Of a DNA stretch of 64,000 nucleotides, positions 56,355 to 64,000 are shown one piece after another (within the stretch, counting starts at the first letter, position 1; each line of letters starts with the position of its first letter). Source of the DNA: Ruegeria halocynthiae (GTDB lineage Bacteria; Pseudomonadota; Alphaproteobacteria; Rhodobacterales; Rhodobacteraceae); the NCBI RefSeq assembly GCF_900106805.1, contig NZ_FNNP01000002.1, positions 186,001-250,000 on the forward strand. Reading direction: 5' to 3'. The notes under the pieces were generated by a model. The model was not told where the DNA came from. It was given only the letters and a program-made list of their open reading frames with translations, and did not search any database. Position numbers and translations under genes: made by a program.

Positions 56355-57596
56355 TCAGGCCGTCACGCTGACTTGTGCACGGTTTTCCCGGATGGGCAGG
56401 TGAATGATCGCGCTGAAGGCGCCTATGGCAACTCCGATCCACCAGACCATTGTGTAGTCCCCGTATTGATCATACATGCGCCCGCCCAGCCAAATTCCTA
56501 AGAAACTGCCAATCTGGTGGCTAAGGAAAACGATCCCATAAAGTGTACCCATGTAACGCAGCCCATAGAGATGTGCTACAAGCCCGGACGTCAGCGGTAC
56601 TGTCGCCAGCCAAAGCGACCCCATCACCAGCGAGAACGCGACAACGGACAAGGGTGTGATCGGGAACACAATGAATGCGCCAGCCGCAAGCGTCCGGCCA
56701 GTATAAACCGCAGCAAGAAGGTACTTTTTCGGAAAGTGGTTTCCCGCCCATCCCGCCAGCAGGGTGCCCCCGATATTGGCCAAACCAATCAACGAAATCG
56801 CAATTGCGCCCAGGGCAGATGTAGTCGTGATGCCCATGGAGTACAGCATTCCACCGGGTTGGATCGGGCCGCACATTTCAGTGACGAAGGCCGGGAAATG
56901 GGCGGTGATAAAGCCTAGCTGATAACCACAGCTAAAAAACCCAATTGCAATCAGCGAATAGGACGGATCGCGGAACGCCTTGGTCAGGATTTGCCCCATG
57001 CTTTCTTCGAACTCGGTCCTGCTGACTGGCAAGGGTGCCCGCATGAAGGGCAAGGTCAAGATCAGCGCGAGGATCGCCACCGCAAAGACAACGAACACCT
57101 GCTGCCAGGGCAGAAACGTCAGCAACCATTCGGCCGTAGGTGCCCCGATCACTTGTCCGAAACTGCCTGCCGCTGTGACAATCGCCAATGACATCGAACG
57201 GTTCGCATCCGATGATGCCCGACCAACGACTGCGAGAACAACGCCAAACCCTGTTCCGGCGATGCCAAAACCCACGAGCCAGGCATACATTTGATGTTCA
57301 AAGGGTGTTACAGACCATGCAGTCAGCACCATACCAGCGGTGTAGATCAAGGCTCCCAATACAATGGCGCGCCGGTCACCAATCTTTTCCGCCAGGGCAC
57401 CGAAGATGGGCTGCCCGATCCCCCAGGCCAAGTTTTGAATTGCGATTGCCATCGAAAAGTCTGAGCGCAGCCAGCCGAACTCATCCGCAATCGGAATCTG
57501 AAACACGCCGAAAGACGCGCGTACCGAAAAGCTGACGGTAATGACGATACAACCGACGATCAGGATTGGATTCAGCAGGCGGGTGGATTGCGGCAT
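56355..57596 (-). CDS. MFS transporter
   Basis: The 413-residue protein has twelve hydrophobic helices. It begins PILIVGCIVITVSFSVRASFG and has the MFS loop 2-3 motif in FGALAEKIGDRRAIVLGA. The sequence style resembles monocarboxylate/oxalate-formate-type carriers, but the substrate cannot be fixed. CGGAG precedes the ATG at 57596; the upstream ATG at 57638 gives an unlikely extension. It is convergent with the HAD gene, with one base between the stops. Confidence 0.9.
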   Translation of the reverse strand: MPQSTRLLNPILIVGCIVITVSFSVRASFGVFQIPIADEFGWLRSDFSMAIAIQNLAWGIGQPIFGALAEKIGDRRAIVLGALIYTAGMVLTAWSVTPFEHQMYAWLVGFGIAGTGFGVVLAVVGRASSDANRSMSLAIVTAAGSFGQVIGAPTAEWLLTFLPWQQVFVVFAVAILALILTLPFMRAPLPVSRTEFEESMGQILTKAFRDPSYSLIAIGFFSCGYQLGFITAHFPAFVTEMCGPIQPGGMLYSMGITTTSALGAIAISLIGLANIGGTLLAGWAGNHFPKKYLLAAVYTGRTLAAGAFIVFPITPLSVVAFSLVMGSLWLATVPLTSGLVAHLYGLRYMGTLYGIVFLSHQIGSFLGIWLGGRMYDQYGDYTMVWWIGVAIGAFSAIIHLPIRENRAQVSVTA

Positions 57597-57714
57597 CGGG
57601 GCTCCGGAGATTGGCTTCAGGAAACGATAACGAGCCAACCTAACGCGTCAATTCACGAGTTTTGCGACGCCAGTTCAGCAAATTTGATGTGTCTGGAAAA
57701 AAGGTTTCTTTTCA

Positions 57715-58803
57715 ATGTGTGAATCGGGCGGTATGGCTCAATCCATGACGGATTTGATTTCGCTTTATCAAAATCGCACCGATGATGGATTGCTGACGCG
57801 GGATGACGCGCAAGAGGCCGTGTTGCCCCGGTTTGATCGCATTCGCGCGACATTGGCCGAGCCTGTGAAACGTGGATTCTTTCGTAAGGCACCGCCTCCG
57901 CCCAAGGGATTGTACCTTTGGGGCGGCGTTGGGCGCGGCAAGTCGATGCTGATGGACATGTTCGTCGAAACTCTGGGCGATATCCCCGTTCGTCGTGTCC
58001 ATTTCCACGCCTTCATGCAGGAGATTCACACCGGCTTACACAAAGCGCGCGAAGACGGTATTGAGGATGCGCTGTCTCCGGTTGCTGAGGCGGTGGTCAA
58101 GTCTGTGCGTGTACTCGCCTTCGACGAGATGCAGATCACCGACATCACCGATGCGATGATCGTTGGGCGGCTTTTTGATCTGCTTCACAAGGGTGGAGTC
58201 GTGGTTGTCACAACATCGAACCGGCATCCGGATGATCTGTACAAGGATGGGCTGAACCGGCAGCTGTTCCTGCCCTTCATCCAGCACATCAAAGAACAGC
58301 TGGAAGTGTGGGAGCTGGTTTCACCCACGGATTACCGGCAGAACCGGCTTGAAGGCTCGCCGGTTTATTTCACTCCAATCGGCCCTGAAGCGCGAGATAG
58401 GATTCGGGGTGTGTGGAATGATCTATCAGGCGGGCCTGCGGAGGAGCTGGCCCTTCAGGTAAAAGGTCGCGAAGTTGTTCTGCCTGCGTTTCGGAACGGT
58501 GTTGCGCGGGCATCGTTTTATGACCTTTGCGGACGGATGCTGGGGCCAGGTGATTATCTGGCCATTGCAGAGGCGTTGAAGGTGCTGGTGCTCGAAGATA
58601 TCCCGCGTTTGTCGCGTAACAATTTCAACGAGGCCAAGCGGTTCGTCACCCTCATCGATGCGCTGTATGAGGCTAAGGTTCGGTTGATCTGTTCGGCTGC
58701 TGCCGAACCCGAGATGCTCTATGTCGAGGGTGAAGGAACATTCGAGTTTGAACGAACGGCATCTCGCCTGCGTGAGATGCAGGACAAGGATTGGGGGAAA
58801 TAG
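57715..58803 (+). CDS. zapE: Cell division protein ZapE (AFG1-like ATPase)
   Basis: This 362-residue P-loop ATPase has Walker A LWGGVGRGKSMLMDMF, Walker B VLAFDEMQITD and the family segment VVVTTSNRHPDDLYKDGLNR. ZapE/AFG1 proteins act at the membrane; bacterial ZapE affects FtsZ rings and the mitochondrial form helps quality control. The first ATG (57715) is preceded by no clear ribosome binding site; the ATG at 57733 (MAQSMTD) is an alternative. Confidence 0.93.
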   Translation: MCESGGMAQSMTDLISLYQNRTDDGLLTRDDAQEAVLPRFDRIRATLAEPVKRGFFRKAPPPPKGLYLWGGVGRGKSMLMDMFVETLGDIPVRRVHFHAFMQEIHTGLHKAREDGIEDALSPVAEAVVKSVRVLAFDEMQITDITDAMIVGRLFDLLHKGGVVVVTTSNRHPDDLYKDGLNRQLFLPFIQHIKEQLEVWELVSPTDYRQNRLEGSPVYFTPIGPEARDRIRGVWNDLSGGPAEELALQVKGREVVLPAFRNGVARASFYDLCGRMLGPGDYLAIAEALKVLVLEDIPRLSRNNFNEAKRFVTLIDALYEAKVRLICSAAAEPEMLYVEGEGTFEFERTASRLREMQDKDWGK

Positions 58804-58870
58804 TGAGCTATGCTCGGCCCGACCGTAAGAGGGTGGGTCTTCCTCAGACTACTTTTAACCAGGTTAAGTA

Positions 58871-60145
58871 CTAGGCGTTTTCTCGGAGGATGTTTCCTGC
58901 GAGATAAAGCGATCCGCAGATCAGAACGCGTGCGCCGGGGGTTTTAGCGGTGATAGCCGTCAGAGCGGCTGCAACGCTGTCGGCTGTTGTTGCGGTCAGG
59001 TTCACCTTGGCGGCTGCAACTGCAGTGTCTTCGGCGCTGAGCGTATTCTGTTCACCGGGAATGGACACGGCCGTCAGGCTGTCAGCTTCTGCGGCCAAGG
59101 GTGCGAGATAGCCGGTGACATCCTTCGTATTCAACATGCCGCAAATCATATGCGTCGGTCTATCAGGCAATGTGGCCAGAACATCGGCCAGAGCGACGCC
59201 TGCGGCGGCGTTGTGGCCTCCATCGAGCCACAGTTCGGCTTCCGGGGCCTGCTCGACCAGGGGACCGGTTTTCAGCCGCTGCATCCGGGCGGGCCATTCG
59301 GCTTTGGCGACAGCAGTCTCGTAGGCGGCATCACCCATCTGAAGGTGGCGTAGCACAGCCACAGCTGCACCCGCATTCTGAATCTGATGTGCGCCCAGCA
59401 GGTTTGGCATCGGTAAATCACGCAAACCAATTTCATCCTGATAGATAAGGCGTCCGTTTTCTTTATACACGTGCCAGTGTTGGCCGTGCACAATCAGCGG
59501 GGCACCTAGGCGGGCAGCGGTGTATTCGATGACTTCCAGTGCCTCATCCTGCTGCGGGCCCACGATACAGGGAACGCCCGGCTTGATGATTCCGGCTTTT
59601 TCGGCGGCGATTTTACCCAAAGTATCACCAAGGAATTGTTCATGATCTATCGATATCGGCGTAATCACAGTCACTTCGGGTTGTTCGATCACATTCGTGG
59701 CGTCCAGCCGTCCACCCAGGCCGACTTCGAGCAACGTATAGTCGGCTTTCGCACGCGAAAACGCGAGCAGCGCAGCGCAGGTTGTGATTTCAAAATAAGT
59801 GATGTCTTCACCACCGTTGGCGGCGTAGCACTCATCCAATGCAGCGGTGAGGTCTGCCTCGGAAATCAGCTCACCGCTAATCCGGATTCGTTCATGAAAA
59901 CGAGCCAGATGGGGTGAAGTATACGCATGAACCGAACGCCCTGCCCCTTCTAGGCCTGCGCGGATCATAGCCTGGGTCGAGCCTTTGCCATTGGTTCCGG
60001 CGATATGAATGACGGGCGGTAGCTTAGTCTGCGGATTGTCCAATGCCGCCAGTAAACGCCACATGCGATCCAAGGTCAGGTCGATGATCTTGGGATGCAA
60101 CGCCATCATCCGATCGAGGATGACATCCGAGGTCCGGGCAGTCAT
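58871..60145 (-). CDS. folC: Folylpolyglutamate synthase/dihydrofolate synthase
   Basis: The 424-residue Mur-ligase-family enzyme has the ATP motif [16 protein letters not shown], the [16 protein letters not shown] segment that binds folate and [12 protein letters not shown]. It adds glutamate to dihydropteroate and then to folates. Its start overlaps the stop of accD by 4 bases, the common accD-folC arrangement. Confidence 0.95.
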   Translation of the reverse strand: MTARTSDVILDRMMALHPKIIDLTLDRMWRLLAALDNPQTKLPPVIHIAGTNGKGSTQAMIRAGLEGAGRSVHAYTSPHLARFHERIRISGELISEADLTAALDECYAANGGEDITYFEITTCAALLAFSRAKADYTLLEVGLGGRLDATNVIEQPEVTVITPISIDHEQFLGDTLGKIAAEKAGIIKPGVPCIVGPQQDEALEVIEYTAARLGAPLIVHGQHWHVYKENGRLIYQDEIGLRDLPMPNLLGAHQIQNAGAAVAVLRHLQMGDAAYETAVAKAEWPARMQRLKTGPLVEQAPEAELWLDGGHNAAAGVALADVLATLPDRPTHMICGMLNTKDVTGYLAPLAAEADSLTAVSIPGEQNTLSAEDTAVAAAKVNLTATTADSVAAALTAITAKTPGARVLICGSLYLAGNILRENA

Positions 60146-61074
60146 TTTTCGACTGCTTCCTCGGCGGGTGTATCTTCGGTACCCTCTTTCGGTTCTGGCG
60201 CCGGCAAGTCGCCTTTGACCGCAGGTGGTTGGTTCATCAGCATCCGGGTGATGGTGATCAGCTCTTCCCGCATCTCGGTGCGTTTGGTCACCCGGTCGAG
60301 CATTCCGTGATCCAACAGATACTCTGCGCGTTGGAAGCCCTCAGGTAGTTTCTCACGGATGGTCTGTTCAATCACACGGGGTCCGGCGAAACAGATCAGG
60401 GCGTTGGGTTCGGAAATGTGTACATCTCCCAACATGGCGTATGATGCGGTAACGCCGCCGGTTGTTGGGTGGGTCAGGACAACAATATAAGGCAGGTTCG
60501 CTTCTTTGAGCATCTCAACCGCAACAGTGGTGCGGGGCATCTGCATCAGGCTAAGAATGCCTTCCTGCATACGCGCACCGCCAGCCGCCGAAAACAGGAT
60601 CAACGGGCGATTGAGCTTAACCGCCTCTTGCGCTGCAGCGATGATGGCATTTCCTACATACATGCCCATCGATCCGCCCATAAAGGAAAAATCCTGTGCG
60701 GCAGCAACGATTGGGGTGCGACCAATTTCGCCAAGCGCGACCAGCATCGCCTCTTTCTCGCCGGTTTTTTTCTGCGCCGCTTTCATGCGGTCGGGATATT
60801 TCTTCTGATCGCGGAAATTCAGCGGATCATCCTTGGGGACCGGAACATCAACTTCCGAAAAAATGCCACCATCAAAAAGATGCTGGAACCGGTCGCGCGG
60901 TGTGATCGCCATGTGGTGGTCGCACTGGGTGCAAACATTCTGGTTTTCCGCCAACTCGCGATGGAACAGCATGGTTCCGCACTCATTGCACTTGTGCCAC
61001 AGGTTTTCGGGCATTTCACGGCGTGAGAAGATCGAGTTGATCCGGGGGCGGACGTAGTTTGTGATCCAGTTCAT
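60142..61074 (-). CDS. accD: Acetyl-CoA carboxylase carboxyltransferase beta subunit
   Basis: This 310-residue protein starts with [16 protein letters not shown] and has an N-terminal zinc ribbon (CNECGTMLF and CTQCDHH) and the crotonase-type carboxyltransferase fold ([19 protein letters not shown] given in parts: [27 protein letters not shown]). With AccA it transfers CO2 from biotin to acetyl-CoA. The frame extends to 61167, but the ATG at 61074 is the family start. A C-terminal Pro/Glu tail follows the conserved part. Confidence 0.96.
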   Translation of the reverse strand: MNWITNYVRPRINSIFSRREMPENLWHKCNECGTMLFHRELAENQNVCTQCDHHMAITPRDRFQHLFDGGIFSEVDVPVPKDDPLNFRDQKKYPDRMKAAQKKTGEKEAMLVALGEIGRTPIVAAAQDFSFMGGSMGMYVGNAIIAAAQEAVKLNRPLILFSAAGGARMQEGILSLMQMPRTTVAVEMLKEANLPYIVVLTHPTTGGVTASYAMLGDVHISEPNALICFAGPRVIEQTIREKLPEGFQRAEYLLDHGMLDRVTKRTEMREELITITRMLMNQPPAVKGDLPAPEPKEGTEDTPAEEAVEK

Positions 61075-61133
61075 GTCGGAACCTTGATAATGCGGCGTTG
61101 ACGTCAAATAAGGTGCAACGCAGGGAAATGCAA

Positions 61134-62033
61134 TCAGCGCCTGAGGACCAATCGTGCAGTAAGCCACCCCACAATCATCAGCGCGAAGTCAACAAGCAAC
61201 CACGGCCTTATGGCATTGGCGTCCGACGACTCATAAGGAAGGTGAAACAAGGCCAGGCCATCAAGATTGTCGGGCAGGGAAATCACAAGCAAAGCCATTA
61301 AATTATTGCAGAAATGCAGGGCGGTTGCGGGCCCCAAAGTGCCTGCCCGTGCCGTCAGGTCAGCGGTCAGCAATCCAAAGGCAAGGGCCCAGATGGCAAC
61401 CAACCCCGCATTATCGCCAACCGTGCCCGGGCTATAGTGACCTGCGGCAAACAAGAAGGACGGCAAGCCCATCCATATCAGCGGAGACCGAAACCGCGCC
61501 GCCAGACCTTGCTGCATATAGCCGCGAAACAGAATCTCTTCGGCGCTGGTCTGAATCAGAACTGCGATTGCCGAGAAGGGCAGCAGCAGCAGCCATTTTG
61601 ATACGGGCAGGTTCGCAATCAATGGTGCGCCCAGATCGTAGGGGGGTAGCACCAGTATGATCACACTGAGCAGCAGTAGGGCGCACAGTACGCGCCAGAA
61701 CTGCCATATAGCCACGGACGGCTTCCCCAGAAGCGAGGCGAGCGAGCGGTGCTGGAACAGACGTGCACCCAGCGCTACGCCGAGGGTTGCAAAAACAAAG
61801 CTGGACAGCACAATCAAAAGAGACAGGGGGGATGAACCGGTCAGAAACGTCGCCGCCCATTCCGATGCGCCGAGGTTGGTGACAATAGCGAACAAGATGG
61901 CATTGAACGTCAGTACAACAACCAACACCACGAAGAGACCGGCCAACAGGCGCCATACCTCAGGATATCTGCGGGCATCTCTCAGCAGATATTGATGGCT
62001 GTCGTAGGCGTTGTGGCGCCCCTCAGCCTTCAT
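61134..62033 (-). CDS. CPBP-family intramembrane glutamic endopeptidase
   Basis: This 299-residue membrane protein has about eight helices. The CPBP/Abi motifs are [14 protein letters not shown] (EExxxR) and, later, FAAGHY and LHFCNNLMA with the catalytic His residues. Relatives include Rce1-type CaaX proteases and bacteriocin-immunity proteins. The ATG at 62033 overlaps the stop of the upstream ABC/cyclic-nucleotide gene by 11 bases, so the two are coupled. The substrate is unknown; the partner gene suggests a joint membrane function. Confidence 0.92.
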   Translation of the reverse strand: MKAEGRHNAYDSHQYLLRDARRYPEVWRLLAGLFVVLVVVLTFNAILFAIVTNLGASEWAATFLTGSSPLSLLIVLSSFVFATLGVALGARLFQHRSLASLLGKPSVAIWQFWRVLCALLLLSVIILVLPPYDLGAPLIANLPVSKWLLLLPFSAIAVLIQTSAEEILFRGYMQQGLAARFRSPLIWMGLPSFLFAAGHYSPGTVGDNAGLVAIWALAFGLLTADLTARAGTLGPATALHFCNNLMALLVISLPDNLDGLALFHLPYESSDANAIRPWLLVDFALMIVGWLTARLVLRR

Positions 62034-64000
62034 GGTCTTTCTCGAAATCTGAGGTGGCAGGATCACTCATGATCGAAGCGCTGGGATCGCGTAATCGCTC
62101 TGACACTTCATTCAGATAGCCGGCCACAGTTTCCAGCAACCGCACTGCAACACCTGCATCACTTTCGATGACTGCGCGCAGCTCTTCGGCGCCGATCCGC
62201 AGGAAGGCGCAATCGGTGCTGGCCACCAGATCCAGTTGCCGGGGTTCGTTGGTGATGATTGCAAGATCGCCGATCAGCCGTCCGGCCTCGACCGTCGAGA
62301 TAGACCGCTTGTCGCCACGCTCATCGGTCCAATTCAAGTTGGCCTGACCCGAAATACACAAATAGGCGGCATCGGGCGCCTGACCGCGCGAGAAGATGGT
62401 CTGCCCGGCGGCAGCCTCATACCACTGGGCGGAGAACGCCAGCAGACGCTGGTTGCGCCCATCTACCCGCGAAAACAGCTCGGTCGAGGAAATAATCTTG
62501 AGTTTCCGGCTCAGATCATCGAACCCGCTGTCCTCGACCTCGGGGGACACGCGCGAGACACCATCAATGCGACCATCCTTGATCTCGACGAACAAATCGT
62601 AGGCTTCGGGATGGGCAAAGTGATCCTCCATGAAGATCATAATAGATTCGGGCAGCAATTCGCGCAGCTTAAGTCGCGTTCGCAGTCGGCTTTCGGAATC
62701 ATGGCTGGCCAGAGCCTTGTCGAGGATTAGGATATCGGGGCGCTTGATCCCTGCCCGTGAAAAGGCGGCACGTTCCTGAAACACCGTCGGCAGATTGTTC
62801 CCACCCAGCCCGGACGGCAAATCATAGATGATCGCGGCGGCCCTGCGGCGCAGCCCGGCCTCGTTCAGAACCTCGGCCACCAGATCTTCGATCTCTTCTG
62901 CCTGAGCGCCAGCCATGATCGACACGCGACCATAGAGCGCATTTTCCATTGCCGTCAGGCGCGGAACGTAGATATCGGGCGATACCGGCACGAACATCTC
63001 GCCCATAGCGCCGCGCAGTTTTTCGGCCTGACTGTGGCGGATGGACAGAATCTTGTCCTTGTATTCTTCGGGGAAACTAGGACCGATCTGCTCAGCGGTC
63101 AGCAGGAATGGCACCGTCAGAAGCAGCGCCCGCTCATGATCGCCGATAGCCTCTTCACCCCTGGTCTTGCGACGCTCCTCGATATCAAGCAGGCGGTGAT
63201 ACATATCTTTGGAAATACCCAACCGCAAGAACAGTGGGTGATCGGCCCCGTCACGACCAAAAGTCTGGTTCAGCGTTTCCAGCACAGCCTGGGCAATACC
63301 AAGGGCATCATCATCCAGATCATGCGCCTTAAGCATCGACAAGAAGCGCCCTTCACCGGCTAAAATGTCTGGCGCGATATTCCGTGACGGAGACGCAAAC
63401 AGCAGGTTACCTCCCAACGGGACCGCCGGATTGAATTGCTTGGGGTCGAACCGGTAGACGAACTTGTCCAATCCACGCCCTTGCAGACGATTGGCAACTG
63501 TATCGCGCAAATTGACAATCTCTTGCGCCAGTTGCGGATGCATCTTGGGATCGAACTGAGATCGCAGGGTGCGGCGAAACATGAACTCGTCAATGCCCAT
63601 AGCCTCGACCAGTTGGAACCACCAGTCACGAATATCTTCGATATCATCAAGGCCCGCCAGGTTAGGATCAATCCATTCGTCGGACAGGGAATCCGGAGGG
63701 TTCCCGGCACGCACTGCTTCGATCTGACGGCGGGATGGGGCTCGCAACTTTTCCTTTTCGTGCTGGGGATGCGTACGCAGCGGCATCAAAAGGTTGTCCC
63801 CCAAGGTCCCGTCAAACAGGTAGGGTCGCGAATAGGCATAACCGATCCTCGCCGCGATCACCGCCTGATGCAGGTCGTTCAGATTGTGACCGGCCATCAG
63901 AACCTCCCCCTGAACGGGCAACACCTCTCGGGTCAGCAACTGTGCAAGCGCGCTGCGTTCGGACGCATGTTTTGACTGGATCGCAACCCGAGCACCTTTG
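62023..64000 (-). CDS. ABC ATPase-like protein with degenerate motifs and C-terminal cyclic-nucleotide-binding domain, 5' end missing
   Basis: The frame runs to the right edge, so the N-terminus (probably membrane domain and Walker A) lies outside. Visible are a Q-loop-like segment (YSRPYLFDGTLGDNLL), a large insertion, a second post-Q-loop-like segment (VPRLTAMENALYGRVSIM), a signature region changed to GLGGNN and a Walker B reading DILILDKALASH, with Lys where the catalytic Glu should be. The H-loop-like MEDHFAHPEAYD keeps a His. A CNMP-binding domain follows (YEAAAGQTIFSRGQAPDAAY, GRLIGDLAI). The protein may bind but not turn over ATP. It is coupled to the CPBP protease gene. Confidence 0.8.
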   Translation of the reverse strand, partial: KGARVAIQSKHASERSALAQLLTREVLPVQGEVLMAGHNLNDLHQAVIAARIGYAYSRPYLFDGTLGDNLLMPLRTHPQHEKEKLRAPSRRQIEAVRAGNPPDSLSDEWIDPNLAGLDDIEDIRDWWFQLVEAMGIDEFMFRRTLRSQFDPKMHPQLAQEIVNLRDTVANRLQGRGLDKFVYRFDPKQFNPAVPLGGNLLFASPSRNIAPDILAGEGRFLSMLKAHDLDDDALGIAQAVLETLNQTFGRDGADHPLFLRLGISKDMYHRLLDIEERRKTRGEEAIGDHERALLLTVPFLLTAEQIGPSFPEEYKDKILSIRHSQAEKLRGAMGEMFVPVSPDIYVPRLTAMENALYGRVSIMAGAQAEEIEDLVAEVLNEAGLRRRAAAIIYDLPSGLGGNNLPTVFQERAAFSRAGIKRPDILILDKALASHDSESRLRTRLKLRELLPESIMIFMEDHFAHPEAYDLFVEIKDGRIDGVSRVSPEVEDSGFDDLSRKLKIISSTELFSRVDGRNQRLLAFSAQWYEAAAGQTIFSRGQAPDAAYLCISGQANLNWTDERGDKRSISTVEAGRLIGDLAIITNEPRQLDLVASTDCAFLRIGAEELRAVIESDAGVAVRLLETVAGYLNEVSERLRDPSASIMSDPATSDFEKDHEG

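Overview
The window looks like chromosomal DNA of a marine alphaproteobacterium of the Rhodobacterales/Roseobacter group. This rests on gene content (monomeric NADP isocitrate dehydrogenase, SthA-type transhydrogenase, many amino-acid and peptide ABC importers, a PhnY-like aldehyde dehydrogenase, RTX/type I secretion genes, an accD-folC pair), the fairly high GC content and the codon use. No database search was possible, so the genus is left open. I saw no integrase, transposase, rRNA operon or CRISPR array. One tRNA-Leu(UAG) is clear.

Layout. 1-4.0 kb: the 3' end of an RTX protein with a dockerin-like repeat pair, convergent with an HlyD/PrtD-type type I secretion pair. 4.2-12.2 kb: an FAD oxidoreductase and a nucleotide-sugar/polysaccharide block (UDP-sugar dehydrogenase, glycosyltransferase, WbpB-like oxidoreductase, WbpE-like aminotransferase, UDP-glucuronate 4-epimerase-like protein). 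12.4-17.4 kb: a catabolic block in which a PhnY-like aldehyde dehydrogenase, an AhpD-like protein and a polar amino-acid ABC permease/ATPase are divergent from the cognate binding protein and a creatininase-family hydrolase. 17.5-24.5 kb: a peptide/nickel-type ABC importer with two binding proteins and a fused double ATPase. 24.8-33.9 kb: Tex, a DUF4173-like membrane protein overlapping a two-component pair, a TPR protein and icd.

34.3-49.9 kb is the most unusual part. All twelve genes lie on the minus strand. Read in the direction of transcription they are: a small unknown protein, dynamin-like GTPase L1, dynamin-like GTPase S1, a roadblock-like protein, an unknown protein, GTPase L2, GTPase S2, a transmembrane Ser/Thr kinase, an FHA protein, a PP2C phosphatase, and two exported LysM-plus-solute-binding proteins. 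A strong terminator follows. The four GTPases form two large/small pairs with pair-specific motifs. Kinase, phosphatase and FHA protein match the logic of a threonine-phosphorylation switch such as the one that controls type VI secretion, but no secretion genes are present here. The layout suggests a phospho-regulated membrane-remodelling system with periplasmic sensors. I know of no described system with this composition.

50-64 kb: a gene-poor AT-rich stretch and tRNA-Leu, then housekeeping and accessory genes: a TetR regulator divergent from an AEC transporter, fghA-sthA-yaiI, a HAD hydrolase, an MFS transporter, zapE, and a minus-strand run made of an ABC/cyclic-nucleotide-binding protein, a CPBP protease, accD and folC. 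The ABC protein is cut by the right edge of the window and the RTX protein by the left edge.
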